Shown here: piece after piece, positions 34,278 through 46,934 of the stretch
Layout: each line of letters opens with the position of its first letter
Numbering within the stretch: position 1 is the stretch's first letter
Assembly: GCA_022432975.1 (NCBI GenBank)
Contig: CM039503.1
Location: 52,512,466 to 52,576,465 of the forward strand
Source of the DNA: Begonia masoniana
Lineage: Eukaryota > Streptophyta > Magnoliopsida > Cucurbitales > Begoniaceae
Direction: 5' to 3'
Length of the DNA: 64,000 bases
Translations under genes and position numbers: made by a program
The notes under the pieces: model-generated
Database searches by the model: none
What the model saw: the letters and a program-made list of their open reading frames with translations, nothing else
Told to the model about the DNA's origin: nothing

Positions 34278-35969
34278 TATATCTTTTGTTTTGAGGTGAA
34301 CAGTTACCATCTTTGTTCCTGCTAAAAAGAATTTCAGCTTTCATTCAGATTTATTGCCATTTAATCACCATATTCTAATTTATCCAATGGGCTAAAACTA
34401 TTGCTTGGATTTTCTACTGTACAAACTACTCATCACCCTAAACCTAATTTTCTTGATTAGTGCTTGAGATTGGTGGTTGTTGAGGCCTTAGAGGGAGAAT
34501 CTTATTTAGAGATTTTTGAAGGATTACTCTCAGCTTGGAACTTTCGAATTTTGTAGGTAAATATAGATTCTTAGCCCTTTCTCGCTCTTATTTGGGTTTG
34601 GGGATTTTGATTGAATAATTTATGATAGTATTAGAAGTTTGACGTTTGGCAAATAGAAGATCAAAAACTATAAAGAGAGTTGGAGATTCTTTCGATCATT
34701 TGGGAATGAGATTTTTGGAACTTAAATTCGCAAGAAAAATCAATGAAATAGCGAGTTTTGACGGTTAGTCGGATTTTCATACGGATTTCAATATCTTTAT
34801 GTTAAAAATTTGAAACTTCTACACCTGATAATTTCATTTGCACTTCAGATTTTCTTTTAAGGATCGTTGGATCGTTAGAATGATAACCCCAACTGAATCA
34901 TAATGGAGTGGATTGGACCGTACCAAGCCGAACAAACCTAATCGAACCAATTAGGATCGAATCGAATCGAATCGGGGAATTGTTTATAAGTTTCTTAGAG
35001 TCTTTCGTACTACTAATAAAGGGTTTATGATACATTTTGAGGCTTGACATTTTTGTTGGTCATTCCAAATTTAGACTTTGATGATTTATTAATATTCATT
35101 GGTTGAGATAGAGATTTATTTAATATGTTCATTTATGCATATAGTTGTTTTATAAAACTATTTTGAGTATTTTCTCATAATCATGTTTACTTTGAGTATG
35201 CATCATCATTTTCTTCGTGATGATCACACTGACCGTGTGTACAGAGTTTGATCGACTCAAATAAGGGTCATTTTTTTACACACATTCGACTATTGGAATG
35301 TGTGTTTTTTTGTTCGTAAACTAGGTAACGAGATAATTGATCGTGTCGTATCTCTAGACGCAAAATTTTAAATTTGATCAAGGTCATTTTTGACTTTGTG
35401 ATAATTGAATATCAACTTTATTATTGTATGTGTAGAACATAGTGTGTTCATGGTCTATAATTATCTTCTTTTTCGTCGACATTTACATACTTCAGTGGTG
35501 ACTTATTTTAACATTTATCATACTATAATGGATATTTTCATACTTGTCTCCCTAAAGACTCACAAAACTCTTTTTAGTCATATTTTATTTCAATTTTGAT
35601 ACGCGAATTTTTAGGAATACATGTTCCCTCATATATCAATTAGTATATTATAGATTAATAATTCCACAAAATTGTATATAGTTACAGTAAATTTATTAAG
35701 AAAAAAAAAACTTGTATAATATTTATTAATTTAATAAGAAAAAAATTATTAACGTTATATTTCTTTTAAAATTTTATTTTGTGACATGACACTTATTAAA
35801 TTAATATAATTAGTGTCATATTTTAATAATTTATAATTTATTAATTATTACATTAATTAATGATGAGCTCTTGTTTCTCTATTTCTTAAAATTTATTAAT
35901 CAATTTATATTTTCTTTGCATATTAATTATATGAATAAAATAGAAATGAAATAATTCAAAATAAAATGT
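34278..35969. other. AT-rich spacer, no gene seen
   Basis: Only short chance frames are present. A patch at about 34915-34980 has repeated TCGAACC/GAATCGAATC motifs of the GGTTCGG repeat type. Confidence 0.4.
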
Positions 35970-36263
35970 TTAAAAACAAAATACACAATAATATATTAAC
36001 TTAGAAGTAAATATCAACCCTAAGCTTCTCTCGTTCATCATCGTTAGATCTTCCAAATGCACAGGAATGATATGAACTTGGTTCTTGCTTAACAATGGAG
36101 AGTTCAACACATAGCCAACGAGTTGTACAATCTCAAGTAGTTTGAGAAAAATTGACTCACCAATCCAAATTAAACGAATCGAACAGAGTTCAGTACGCGA
36201 GTTGTCACTGAGCATGTCTGCCACCTTGAAGTCTCTGCCCCAGCTGTCCAATTCCTTTAACAA
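35970..36263 (-). other. Unrecognised open stretch of about 97 codons
   Basis: The frame reads …ELDSWGRDFKVADMLSDNSR… and VHLEDLTMMNERSLGLIF. It starts without ATG after a stop and ends in AT-rich sequence, so it may be a gene remnant. The composition is more protein-like than its surroundings, but I cannot name a family. Confidence 0.25.
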
Positions 36264-36474
36264 TTTCTAGCTCGCATACCCAGATCTAGGGATTGCTCAG
36301 TAATTGAATGAACTTCCTTTATTTCTACGTCAAAGGAGAAAGCCAATACACAAAAGACAAAATCAGCTTTGGTAGTCTTATTCCTTCACTACTTGTAAAT
36401 GCTACCAAATTATTCAAAACAACAGCTATCAAACAGTCAACTTAATATTTAACAATCATTTAAACTAAATCATT

Positions 36475-37995
36475 CTAAACAACGATGGTCTTTCCCGTTT
36501 GATGTTCCTTGCATGCCCCATGCATGATCTTCTTCGGTGCTTCTTCCGACCAGGGCTTACGATCTTGATAAGAGACTTGGTTCTTCCACTTTGTCGCCAA
36601 CTCAGACAGTACCTTCGTCGAAGACCCATCTTTGCTCAGAACCCTACCGGCTTCATCTTTTAGCCTCTTCACTTCAATCCCAATCCTTCTCCCTTCCTCG
36701 CCGTCCAGCAGAGCCTTAACCAGTTTACTAATCTCCTCCCGGCTTACCAATTTTGAATCCAGATCGGCGCTCAGCGCTATCTTTATATCTTGGGTTAGCA
36801 TCACCGCGTTCAATTTCTGCTCGGCGAAGAGCGGCCACGCGATGAGCGGCACGCCGTTTACGACGCTCTCCAGCACTGAGTTCCACCCGCAGTGGGTCAA
36901 GAACCCGCCCACGGCGCCGTGCCGGAGGATCTGAGCCTGTGGGGCCCAGGACGAGACAACTTTGCCCCTCTCTTTGGTCCTTGCTAAGAACCCCTCTGGC
37001 AAGAAATTAAAAGGATCTTTTTGACTTTGGACACTGAAGTAACTGGCGTTTGCAGCCTCGTCACTTGGACTTCTCACAACCCACAGAAACCTTTGCTCGC
37101 TCATCTCCAAGCCCATGGCCAACTCATTGATCTGAGCCGAAGAAAGGGTCCCACCGCTCCCGAACGAGACGAATAGGACAGAGCCACGCGGCTGGTCATC
37201 CAACCACTTCACACACTCTGAGTCATCAGACCCACTACTCGGATCCGCGTTCACCAGCGGTCCGACTGGGTAAACCGGAGGCTTACCTTCTTCCTTCACT
37301 AGCAGAGCTTTCATGGCGTTAGGCTCCAATTCTGCAAAAGAATTCACCATAATCCCGTCAGCTAAAGCATATCTCTTCTTATGATGCAAAGTCCACTTGT
37401 ACGCATCGTTCTTACGATCCTGAAGCGGTTCGGGTAAATACTTTCCATGAATCGGAATGCATCCCGGAACCGCCACAGGCTCCGAGAGGTCTCGATATTC
37501 TCCGAAGACCTTCGAATCGAGATGGGGCAGGTAAAGTGATACGGACAGTGCCGTCGCATTGGACGTATAGAATATATAAGAAGGTATGTTGAACTCTTTC
37601 CCTACATCGATAGCATCAGTGGCGAAAATATCGACGACAAAGCCGGAAAGTTTACGTTTCTGGAGAACTAGAGACCTGAAAGCACGGCGGAGAGAAGGAA
37701 GAGAACGGGTGACAGTGAGAGAGATTATGGTTTCTACTTTGGTTCCTTCAGGTAGATCGTCGCAATTAACGGGAGGAAGAAGGATGTGGGAAATAGAGGG
37801 AGGAAGAGAATGGAGTACTGATTCAAAGGCTTTGCAAGGACTTCCGACGGTAGGGATGATGAAGATTACTTTAAAGCTATGGAGGCTGACGACTCGCTTG
37901 GCCAACTCAACGAGTGGGATTAGATGGCCCATCCCCGCATTTGGAAAAATCACTAGACTCGGTGACTCGTCTGCTTGAGCTTCTACCTTTCCCAT
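36475..37995 (-). CDS. UDP-glycosyltransferase, UGT72B type (hydroquinone/monolignol glucosyltransferase-like)
   Basis: This is a single-exon gene of 506 aa. The catalytic histidine lies in NAGMGHLIPL (H24), and the partner aspartate in FVVDIFATD (D122); the 98-residue spacing equals that of Arabidopsis UGT72B1. The 44-residue PSPG sugar-donor box runs from W350 to Q393, beginning WAPQAQILRHG and including HCGWNSVLES and ending FAEQ. The Gln at the end favours UDP-glucose. UGT72 enzymes glucosylate phenolics such as monolignols, hydroquinone or xenobiotic phenols in the cytosol. The C-terminus extends about 20 residues beyond the usual end near 480. A deleted copy sits 4 kb away at 32283-32812. 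The acceptor cannot be known from the sequence. Confidence 0.93.
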   Translation of the reverse strand: MGKVEAQADESPSLVIFPNAGMGHLIPLVELAKRVVSLHSFKVIFIIPTVGSPCKAFESVLHSLPPSISHILLPPVNCDDLPEGTKVETIISLTVTRSLPSLRRAFRSLVLQKRKLSGFVVDIFATDAIDVGKEFNIPSYIFYTSNATALSVSLYLPHLDSKVFGEYRDLSEPVAVPGCIPIHGKYLPEPLQDRKNDAYKWTLHHKKRYALADGIMVNSFAELEPNAMKALLVKEEGKPPVYPVGPLVNADPSSGSDDSECVKWLDDQPRGSVLFVSFGSGGTLSSAQINELAMGLEMSEQRFLWVVRSPSDEAANASYFSVQSQKDPFNFLPEGFLARTKERGKVVSSWAPQAQILRHGAVGGFLTHCGWNSVLESVVNGVPLIAWPLFAEQKLNAVMLTQDIKIALSADLDSKLVSREEISKLVKALLDGEEGRRIGIEVKRLKDEAGRVLSKDGSSTKVLSELATKWKNQVSYQDRKPWSEEAPKKIMHGACKEHQTGKTIVV

Positions 37996-38045
37996 GGCTG
38001 TCGCTTACCTTGAACTTACTCTGTAGTTCATTTACCGAAAATAAT

Positions 38046-38053
38046 TATTTATA
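38046..38053 (-). promoter_or_regulatory. TATA box of the UGT72-type gene
   Basis: TATAAATA on the minus strand, about 50 bp upstream of the ATG, implies a short 5' UTR. It is missing from the pseudogene copy. Confidence 0.55.
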
Positions 38054-38059
38054 GGCAGC

Positions 38060-40637
38060 CTTTGTTCTCACCGCTGACTCCACTCTCTCTCTATCTCATT
38101 TTAAAACCCTAATTTCTCTGCATCGCCCACGTAGGGCACATATCATCCATGCAATTGTCACTTGGATTCTTATTGCCAGAGACAAAGTCTTTTGACATGT
38201 CTCATAGAAAGAGCTTCCTAAACTTTTAAGAGTATGAGGTAATGGGACGAGGATGTGTTATTAGGGTTTGTTTCTTGAACGTAGAAGAAGAATTAATTGA
38301 AGGAAAAAGTATTACCAATACTATCATTTTGATTGTTAGATTAAATAAAAAAATAAAGGAAATTATCAAATTTATCTTTGGGGTCTTTAACAATTTGACC
38401 TTAAATTATTTTCGTTAATAAAATCGTCGTTAAAATACAATTTTGTTAACAAATTGGTCTCTTTAAACTTCCCGTCTCAAAGAAGAGTCCCCTGATCTCC
38501 GTGTCATAGAGATCGGGGGCTGTTGAGCGATCTTCCGTTCTTGTTCCATTGCTGTATAAAGATGTTAAATTTAAGCTCAAGTTTATTAATCACTCCATAA
38601 TTTGAGGAGAATTTGATAATTATAAATAAATAAATAGATTATTTGGATAGTTTGAATCTTTACTTGGAGAAATAAATAGAGTAATAATTTTAAGATGATC
38701 ATAGTTACCCTGTCATCACTTGTATAAAAATGTAGTCAAAAATTGGGTGACACGTGTTGTGATGAATAAGAATCAAGGAACTTTAATAAATATTATATTC
38801 GTGAATTCTATTCTTGTTTGTAGTGTAGCCGTAGGTAAGTTAGCTGCTACACATGGACTAACCTTAAACTTGAAGTTGTCATTTGTTTTACGTGAATTAG
38901 GCATCACACATGGCTCTAGTCCTAAACTTCCAAGTTATTAAGAATCTTGGCATGTTCTAGCCCTTCAAAACTTATTGGTTTTGTAAAAATTGCGATTGAA
39001 GTTAGCTTCATTATTTCTCACAAATTTCAAGAAAAACGTGCAAAAAGATATATTACAGGGTTTTAAGAAATATATATATCAAGAACCAGCTATTCGATAG
39101 CGAGTTCCCGGACTTAAAATTTTTTTAACGGAAAACTAGATAACGGGAGCTCAATCGTCAAGAACAGGGCCTTCTGAGGGTTGTTTTGTTAACGGAGCAT
39201 AGTTTAAAAGTGAATTTGTTAATAAATACAATTTAAAAATGAATATGTTAAGAACTTGTAGTTTAAGTTTTTTTTTTGGTCAATTACCCAAATTATATCA
39301 TAGAGTTCTAAGAGTTCTAAGAAAATATAAAGAATTAAGGGAAGATATAAGTCAAAACTAGCACCTTCGCTTGATAATATTACTGATTATTTACTCAAAG
39401 TTAAACAATTAAATTTTAATCCAAAGATTAATATTTAAGCAATCATAAGTAATAATCACATTAATTAATATTAAGAAGAAGCCACGCAGCCCACAATCGT
39501 TTTAACATATTCATTTGTTTTGGGGAGTTGTCTTTGTATTTAGGACTCCAATCTTTTGACAATGGCACGATCTGGCTTCTTGAAGCTCAAACAACTCAGA
39601 AAAAGTTGGCAAAAACAAAATATAAAAAAAAATTAAGAAGTTGCGTAGAAGAAGCTAGAAAGAGAGAACTCTAGGGAGAGTTGTAAAAGTGTATATGTTG
39701 AATAAAATTTACCAATTGAGCCTTGAGGGGCTTACCAATAATAATTATCATAATGTACATGCTATTATAGAGGTAAAATGCTCGATTAATCGAGCAACTA
39801 ACGATAACTGATTTTAGCCATCTAACAAAGCGGATTCAATGTGTAAAGACTAGTTATTAGGCGCTAGTTTCATGACGGGATGAATGAATTAAAGTTCATT
39901 TCAAATGTTATATTGAATTATGATATTTAGGTCAAATTGCAAGAATTATTCATTCTGGCACCCTGTAATCAGAGAAATTGTAAGATAAAGAAAAAAGTTT
40001 CGTAAGAACAATTTCTAATTCAAATGATTCATGTAATGTCCACTGGTAATCTCAGTACAATATTGTTTGCTTTGGTCAGGAGTTCGGACAAATTTGTTCT
40101 TGGATTAACCCAAAATACGTTATACTATGTAAGAATGAAAACTCTACTAATAAATCATGCATTTTCTACTCTCTCAAAGGATGTGAGATTGTGTACTTCT
40201 ACTGGTATGGGCTAGACTCTCACACTGGACTCTCACACTGAACTCTCATTGCCTTCACATAGCGGGTTGTCACAATTCATAATTGTCAAAGTCAAACTTA
40301 ACAAATTTTTTTCCTCAAACTTGATTTTAAGATGATTTCATGAATTTGAGCATGTGGTGTTTAGTTCTTCTTAACAAATTTGACATAATGATTTTGACTA
40401 TGGAAAATAAATATTAAAAAATTGTTTGAGGACCGGACCATGGTCGAGAGACATGGATCGAAATCGACCAAAACCGGTGGTTCCAGTTTGTTTTTTTTTG
40501 ATGCAGGATATGCAACCGATTGCTTACTTTAGTGAAAACATCTAGTGTTGCGGTCTTAACTACCAACATACACAAGGAGTTGTATGCCTTGGTGAGAACC
40601 TCCAACCTGGCAACACTAACTTGTGGCCCAAGGAAGT
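38060..40637. other. AT-rich spacer, no gene seen
   Basis: Short chance frames only. Some loosely mirrored GTTAACAAATT-type sequence (38430-38460 and 39185-39230) hints at a degraded inverted-repeat element between about 38340 and 39290, without clear ends. Confidence 0.35.
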
Positions 40638-40737
40638 NNNNNNNNNNNNNNNNNNNNNNNNNNNNNNNNNNNNNNNNNNNNNNNNNNNNNNNNNNNNNNN
40701 NNNNNNNNNNNNNNNNNNNNNNNNNNNNNNNNNNNNN
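40638..40737. other. Assembly gap (100 N)
   Basis: Exactly 100 N, the conventional filler for a scaffold join of unknown size. The left end of the long LTR block to its right is probably hidden here. Confidence 0.99.
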
Positions 40738-40740
40738 GGA

Positions 40741-42540
40741 AGCTCATTACGATTCTAGCGAATCATACGAATTTTACGGAAGTTACGGGAATTTTCGGAG
40801 ATCAAACACTTATATTCTGAGAAATACACTTTTCGTTAATGTAAAAGACGTTCTTGTAAAAATAGAACGAGGTCCGAATGCGAACGGCCGGTTTCAATGG
40901 AACCCAAATAATAAGTTGGAGTAGGGAGCTAAGAGATGGGTTGGAAAACCGAATGGTAGGACGATTAGCAAATCGAAAGGACGAATTAATATATAAAATA
41001 GTGAAGGGCCAAATAGTAATTTACAAGTTCAGTTTATTAAAAATTAACCTAAACCTATTTTCTCCCTCACTTCTCGCTTCTTCTCTGGAATCACGATCGC
41101 CATGAGAGCTTTCTCCCTCGCGGCCGCCGATGCCTTTCCCTGTTCGACTAGTTTCGACTCGATCGACTTCGATCCTTCACGGTTCTCCTCCTCTCGCTAT
41201 CATAGGTAGGCATCTGCCGCTTTAGAGCTTTTATTTCGATGTTTGTGGCATTTAGGTTAATTGGGTTTCGATCGATTTTCGTTAAAAATGAGATTTAGGG
41301 TTCGTAATTACGAGGCTTAGCCTGATTAGTATATATTGGACGTCTTTGACGTTTGGACGAAAGATAGATAAATCAATCTGTAAAAATGTTAAAAAGTTAG
41401 GGATTCGGGTTTTTAGGAAAACTCGTATAACTTTGAGGACTCGAAATGTCAGGAGCGGTATTTTACTCAGTGAAAATAGCTCGCATATGATGAATTAAAA
41501 GCTTTAGGCCATTCCTTTGTAAGGTTGTATCAATTTGGACGTTTCAGAAGCTAAACTTGTTTAACGTCGATCATTCTAAATGGCCTTAAGGCAGACGACT
41601 CTAGAGACGAAGCTTGAGGTTCAGGCGCCCCAAGGTAGTTTTTAGTTGATTACTTTAAAAATCGCGGGAATTTTAGGAGTTTAACGCTAATTTTATGAGA
41701 ATTACGTTTATCGTAATATAAAAGACGTTATGGTAAAAATAGTAAACGGAGTCTGAATTGCGAACGGACAGTTTTAATGGAACCCTAATAATAAGTTGGA
41801 TTTGTGAGCAAAATAAGAAAATTTGGAGAAAACGAATCATCGGTTAATTAACGAAACGAAGGACGAAACTAATAGAAAAACAAGTGAAGGACGAAAAGGT
41901 AATTTACAAAGTCAAAAATCTAATTAAAAACATAAATTTTCTTCTCTTCTCCCTCATTCACGATTTCTCTCTTTTCCCTCTGCGAACCCTCAGGTGATTT
42001 CTCTCCCACGCACGGCGTTCTCCATTCCGGCTATTTCTCCTCCTCCGTTCGACTCGTTTTCTTCGTGTTTTCTCCTCCAATCAACGCTCTAGGTAAGGTT
42101 ATATGGTTTTGGAAAGTTTATTCGCAGTTTTCGGGTCGTTTAACGGTTAGGGTTTCGCTAGGGTTTCGTTAAAAATGTGATTTAGGGTTTGAAATCGATA
42201 GGTTTACATTAGTTGTGGATGTAATGGACGTATTGGACGTTATGGGACGAAGTTAAATCGATTTGTGAGAAATGTTAAAGTTTGAGAATTTTAGGGGTTT
42301 TTGGAAAACTCGTTAATGGAAATTTTGAGGTGTCGAGCGTGAATTACTCGATAAAACGCCTCGATTAGTTAAGTTAGAATTTTAGAAATTTCCTTAGTTA
42401 AGGATTTCGTTAATTTGGACGTTTAATAGGTTAAACTCATATTAACGACAATTGTGGTGAATTTGCCTTAGGGAACAACGCTCGTGGACGGAGCTTGAAG
42501 TTCAACGCGCACGAGGTAAGTTCTCGTGACTTACTCTGGC
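40741..42540. repeat. Tandem duplication, period about 877 bp
   Basis: Two diverged copies are aligned by TAAAAGACGTT (40842, 41719), AATGGAACCC…AATAATAAGTTGGA (40898, 41779), the pyrimidine-rich CTTCTCCCTCATT-like block and GAAGCTTGAGGTTCA/GGAGCTTGAAGTTCA. They belong to the broken long LTR. Confidence 0.7.
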
Positions 42541-43164
42541 CGATTTGTAACAACCCCATTAGGGCCGAGACTGATTCATAATTTTCGTAAATCATTTACA
42601 CTAAGTTTACTCTCTATATTTTTTTTTTCTTTTAAACAGTACTCAAAGACAATGCCACATCTGATAAAAACTGAATCCTTCAAAAACTCGGCTCCCACAT
42701 AAGACTATCGACACAGTCAGTCATAGAGTCGATCGACATGACTCAGACATCGGTTCCATAACGTGTTCGGGCAGAAGGAAAGTGCCCTCAGACCACTCGA
42801 CTTTATCGATCGCGGGCTGCATGGATTTGCAGTCATCTACCGATAGAAACACATTCCCTGAATATCACGTGCAATCCGCGTGACTCAGTAGACGTCGCCC
42901 AGTAGAAGACATCATCCGATGGACACGAGCGTTTCACGTGACTCATGGACATCGCCCGGTAGAAGACATCATCCGATGGACACGAGCATTTCACGTGACT
43001 CATGGACATCGCCCGGTAGAAGACCTCTACTAATTACTAAACGACACAGCATAATTACCCACATCATCCGATCACAAAACGACAAGACTTAATACTCACT
43101 TCTTCCGATAGCGAAAACATCTACATCTACCGGTTAACATGTGAATCACACGTGACATAATAAT

Positions 43165-43470
43165 CATCATCTGATAGAAGACCTCTACCGGTGAGTAAGG
43201 AATTTCTAACATCTGCCGATTGTAATAATCAGTATCTACCGATTGATATGTGCATCGCACGTGACATATAAGCATCATCCGATAGAAGACCTCTACCGGT
43301 GAATAAGAAATTCCTAGCATCTGTCAATCATAATATTCAGCATCTACCGATTTACATATGCATCGCACGTGACATATAAGCATCATCTGATAGAAGGCCT
43401 CTATCGGTGAATAAGAAATTCCTAGCATCTGCCGATAGTAATAATCAGCATCTACCGATGAAAACATCTA
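43165..43470. repeat. 108-bp tandem repeat, nearly three copies
   Basis: Units start at 43165, 43273 and 43381 with CATCATCYGATAGAAG and contain CACGTGACAT and CTACCGGTGA/CTATCGGTGA. Shorter related repeats (AGTAGAAGACATCATCCGATGG) precede them at 42900-43020. All lie in the LTR of 42546-51596. Confidence 0.8.
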
Positions 43471-44326
43471 CGAAACGAGACATCCTGACTTTCACAGACT
43501 TCAACTTGACTAAAATAAGATTGCACAGGTATAAATCATAGACTCATCCAGAATACGTGTAGCGGAAGACTTAAATAAAACATAAATCATTCTATCTCCT
43601 CATGATCATTCTTAAACTTAGAAATCCAGTCAAACAAATCCCAAAATCCATCGTGTGAAGAAAATCTCTTCTTACTTAATTTCAGTATGTATAATTCTTA
43701 CTAACATCATAAGAGCAGTAACCAGGGGTCATAATCGTCTTTCCAGTCACAAATCTATCACCCTGAGCACCATCCAGCAAGCAGTCTTAGACATCCTCAC
43801 TGAATTTGGAATCCTCACTTAGTAGTTCTTCACCTACATCATAAGGTTTAAACTATAAGCTTAATGCTTAGTAAGGAGTGCAATACTAACATGTATGCAT
43901 GAATGCACAGTTGAAAAGAACACATTTTCATAATCATTCTTCGTTACATTCTTGTTCATGTTCTTGTTCATCGTTTACATCACGTTCTTGTTCATCATTT
44001 ACATCATGTGGATTAAGGGAGGATTTGTGCCGAAAAGAGGGTTGACAGTGAAAGTGTACATAGTCCCTTGCGGGCCGTATTCATGGTCCTCCTTTTGGAC
44101 AGTGACATACGCCAAACAGCCTCCAACCCTCTCTTAATCCTTGTTACATAAGTTTCATGTTCATATCTTGATCGTGAAGGAAAACATGCACTTAAAACAT
44201 TTTCATATACTTGAAAAAGAAAACAATCGTGAATCATGAGTATGAGTACTCTCATTTCATCAGACTAAAAGGACAGCTCATTCATTCATCAAAAGATCAT
44301 ACTATCAACTCGAGTATCATAACCAA

Positions 44327-45499
44327 TGATGTGAACCGAGGAGCGACAAATCTCATTGTCAAGGACCATGATTTATTAGAAGATAAAGGAGGTCCAACGA
44401 ACAAAGCTTCACATGATTTAGTCGTGAAAACCCGAGGAAAAGAGCGATCACAACAAAAGCAAGAGACTATAAAAATAAAGAGCATTGTAGCATGGAAGTG
44501 GGCCCCAAGAACTTGGCAAAAGAAGACCCATAAGGCACAGAGTTGGGCCCCACAAATACCAATGGATTGGAGAGAGAAAGGTAAAGATCCACACAAAGTA
44601 CAAAGAGATAAAGATTTACGTGGGTTGGAAAGAGATAAAGATCCACATGACTTGGTTTATGATGTGATCCAAGTTGAGACCAGATCAAGGCCCAAGAACA
44701 AAGATTCAATTGAAGATATGGGCGGCCCAATGAGTAGAGTAAGAAGCCCAAGATTATTGAAAGATCGTTTGAAGAAAGGGAAGCCGAACATGCATGAAGA
44801 TTTGGGAGGATGCGATGCACATGCATATGTAAGAATTAAAACACATGTGCCATGCACATGCACATGTAGGAATTAAAGAGGACATGTGCCAACCGCATGC
44901 ATATACGAGGAATTAAAAGGTTACATGCAAATCATACAAATCTCGTGGGAAAAGATCTTATCCAGCTGAATCTACTCAAATCAGTTCAAATCACATTCAA
45001 ACGGAGTTTAAACAAGAGATAACATCTGATCATGCCAAAGATCATTATCTCACTATTTTATTAGTTATTTTATTTTTATTTTCATTTTTTTTAATTATTT
45101 AATTTAATTTTAATGTGTAGCCTATTTAATGGCAAAATTATTTGATTTAATAGAAGAAGAAGTTTGAATTAAAAAAATTGAGTGTTTTTTTTAGAGAGGA
45201 TTTCTCTTTAGTTCTTTGCGAAGAACAACGATCTTCTTCAAGTCACGCTTGAAGAATCTCGCTTGATAGCTTTGGTTCTTACCAACGAGTTTGGTCTGGG
45301 TCAAGCTCCTGTTTTGATAGCTTTGGTTCAGCCAACAGGTGTGGCTCGGGTCAAGCTCCTGTTTTGATAACTAGGGTTCCATCGAATTCTTCGATTGGGG
45401 TCCTAGTTTCTTACTTTGTTCTTGAATCAAAAGGCATTCCTTTCAATTATTCCGCGTTGTTGTCGGGTCCCGGGTCCTTTCGATCCGAGGTTTGCATCA
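44327..45499 (+). repeat. 5' LTR of the gypsy element (1173 bp)
   Basis: Nearly identical to 49673-50835. The LTR includes an open frame of more than 180 codons (…GPTNKASHDLVVKTRG…) that is also open in the 3' LTR, where it continues the pol frame. This probably reflects low constraint and not a gene. Confidence 0.9.
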
Positions 45500-45501
45500 G
45501 T

Positions 45502-45513
45502 TGGTATCAGAGC
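45502..45513 (+). promoter_or_regulatory. Primer binding site of the gypsy element
   Basis: TGGTATCAGAGC, the complement of the 3' end of initiator methionine tRNA, two bases after the 5' LTR. Confidence 0.9.
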
Positions 45514-46309
45514 TTCGGCTCCTTGATTCAAGAAGCTATCTTTAATTTTTGTTATCAATATTTTCTTCATCTTATTCTATTCGTCCTAGTACTCAAAAAA
45601 AGCACCAAAAAAAAAAAAAAAAATTCCGTCTTTATTATCAAGTCTCGATTTTTATCATCAATTTTTTTCTTCTTGTGAATTTCTCCTCTTGAAATTCGAA
45701 GAGTACAAAAAAAAAATTGTCAAAAGTAAAAAAAAAAAAAGAGTTGTTGTCAAAAGTCAAAAAAAAAAGGAGTTGTGAGAAGTCAAAAAAAAAAAATTGA
45801 AATTTTGTTCTAGAGATTTTGAAATTTCTAGCCTTTTAAATTCAAAAATTCGTAGATAATTGTTCTTTGAAAATTCAAATTATTGAATCTTCATTCAAAA
45901 TATTGTCTTTATCCAAATTTATTCCTTGAAGGTTCAAATTGTTGAATCTTCATTTGAAAGTTTGTCATCATCCAAAGTTTTGTCTTATTTCAATCATACC
46001 CTTGATTTAGCCATCTTTACAAGTTTGAACCTTTGAGCTTTAAAGTTTGATTTTTTATAGTTTGGCTTGTTGAATATTTACCATCGATCAAGTTCTTACG
46101 TAAAGAACTAGAAGGGAGATCTAGAGGTAAAAGGCAAGAGGGTGAGACTATTATAGAAAAAGCCTTAATTTTTGAGCGAAACACGAGTGGAGTGACATCC
46201 ATCGAGAGTAAACACGTGAGGGAGAGGTAAGGTCCATTACTTGATTATTTTTTTTTACTTCTAATAATTTTCTTTTAATTTTCTTATTGTCGTCGAAAAA
46301 GAATATCAT

Positions 46310-46890
46310 GAGTGGAGAACACAACGACGTTGATTTAAAATTGTTCATGAAAGCCATGCAAGATCAATTCACGGCTCTAAATCAGAGAATGGAACGATTG
46401 GAAACTCCGACACCTAATCATGCACGACAAAGGAAGGATTTTGATGGAGAATCCGAAGAGTATAGTGGTTATTACCCAAAAGAAAGGAATGAGGGGACAA
46501 ACCGAGAAGACAACGATTTACGAAATATCAAAGTAAATATTCTACCTTTCCAAGGGAAGAACGACCCCGAGTGATATTTGGATTGGGAACGAAAAGTAGA
46601 CTTGGTATTTGAGTTCCAAAATTATTCGGAGGATAAGAAGCTTAAGTTGATCACCATGGAGTTCACGGATTATGCTAGTATTTGGTGGGATCAATTAGTT
46701 AAGAACCGGAGGAGGAATGGTGAAGCACAAATCCGCACATGGGAAGACTTGAAGGCCATTATGAAAAAAAGATATGTTCCATCATACTACTATAGAGACG
46801 TGTGTCGAAAGCTCCAAAATTTGACACAAGGTTTCAAAAGTGTGGAGGAATATTATAAAGAGATGGGAGGTAGCCATGATAAGGGCTAAT
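46310..46890 (+). pseudogene. Gypsy gag (capsid part), interrupted
   Basis: The frame starts MSGEHNDVDLKLFMKAM and holds the retrotransposon gag core (YLDWERKVDLVFEFQNY, YASIWWDQL, RTWEDLKAIMKKRYVPSYY). An in-frame TGA at 46572-46574 falls in the conserved FQGKNDPE-YLDWE run. A shift near 46862 moves the frame before the repeat array. It packages element RNA in intact relatives. Confidence 0.85.
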
Positions 46891-46934
46891 GTGGAAGAAG
46901 ATAAGGAAGCAACCATGACTCGTTTTATTGGGGA

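Noticed and set aside
38340..39290. Another foldback element
   Set aside because: Only loose mirrored AT-rich motifs were seen; no clear ends or target duplication.
44336..44876. 221-aa protein gene
   Set aside because: It lies in the 5' LTR of the gypsy element and is duplicated in the 3' LTR. No start context or domain supports a gene.
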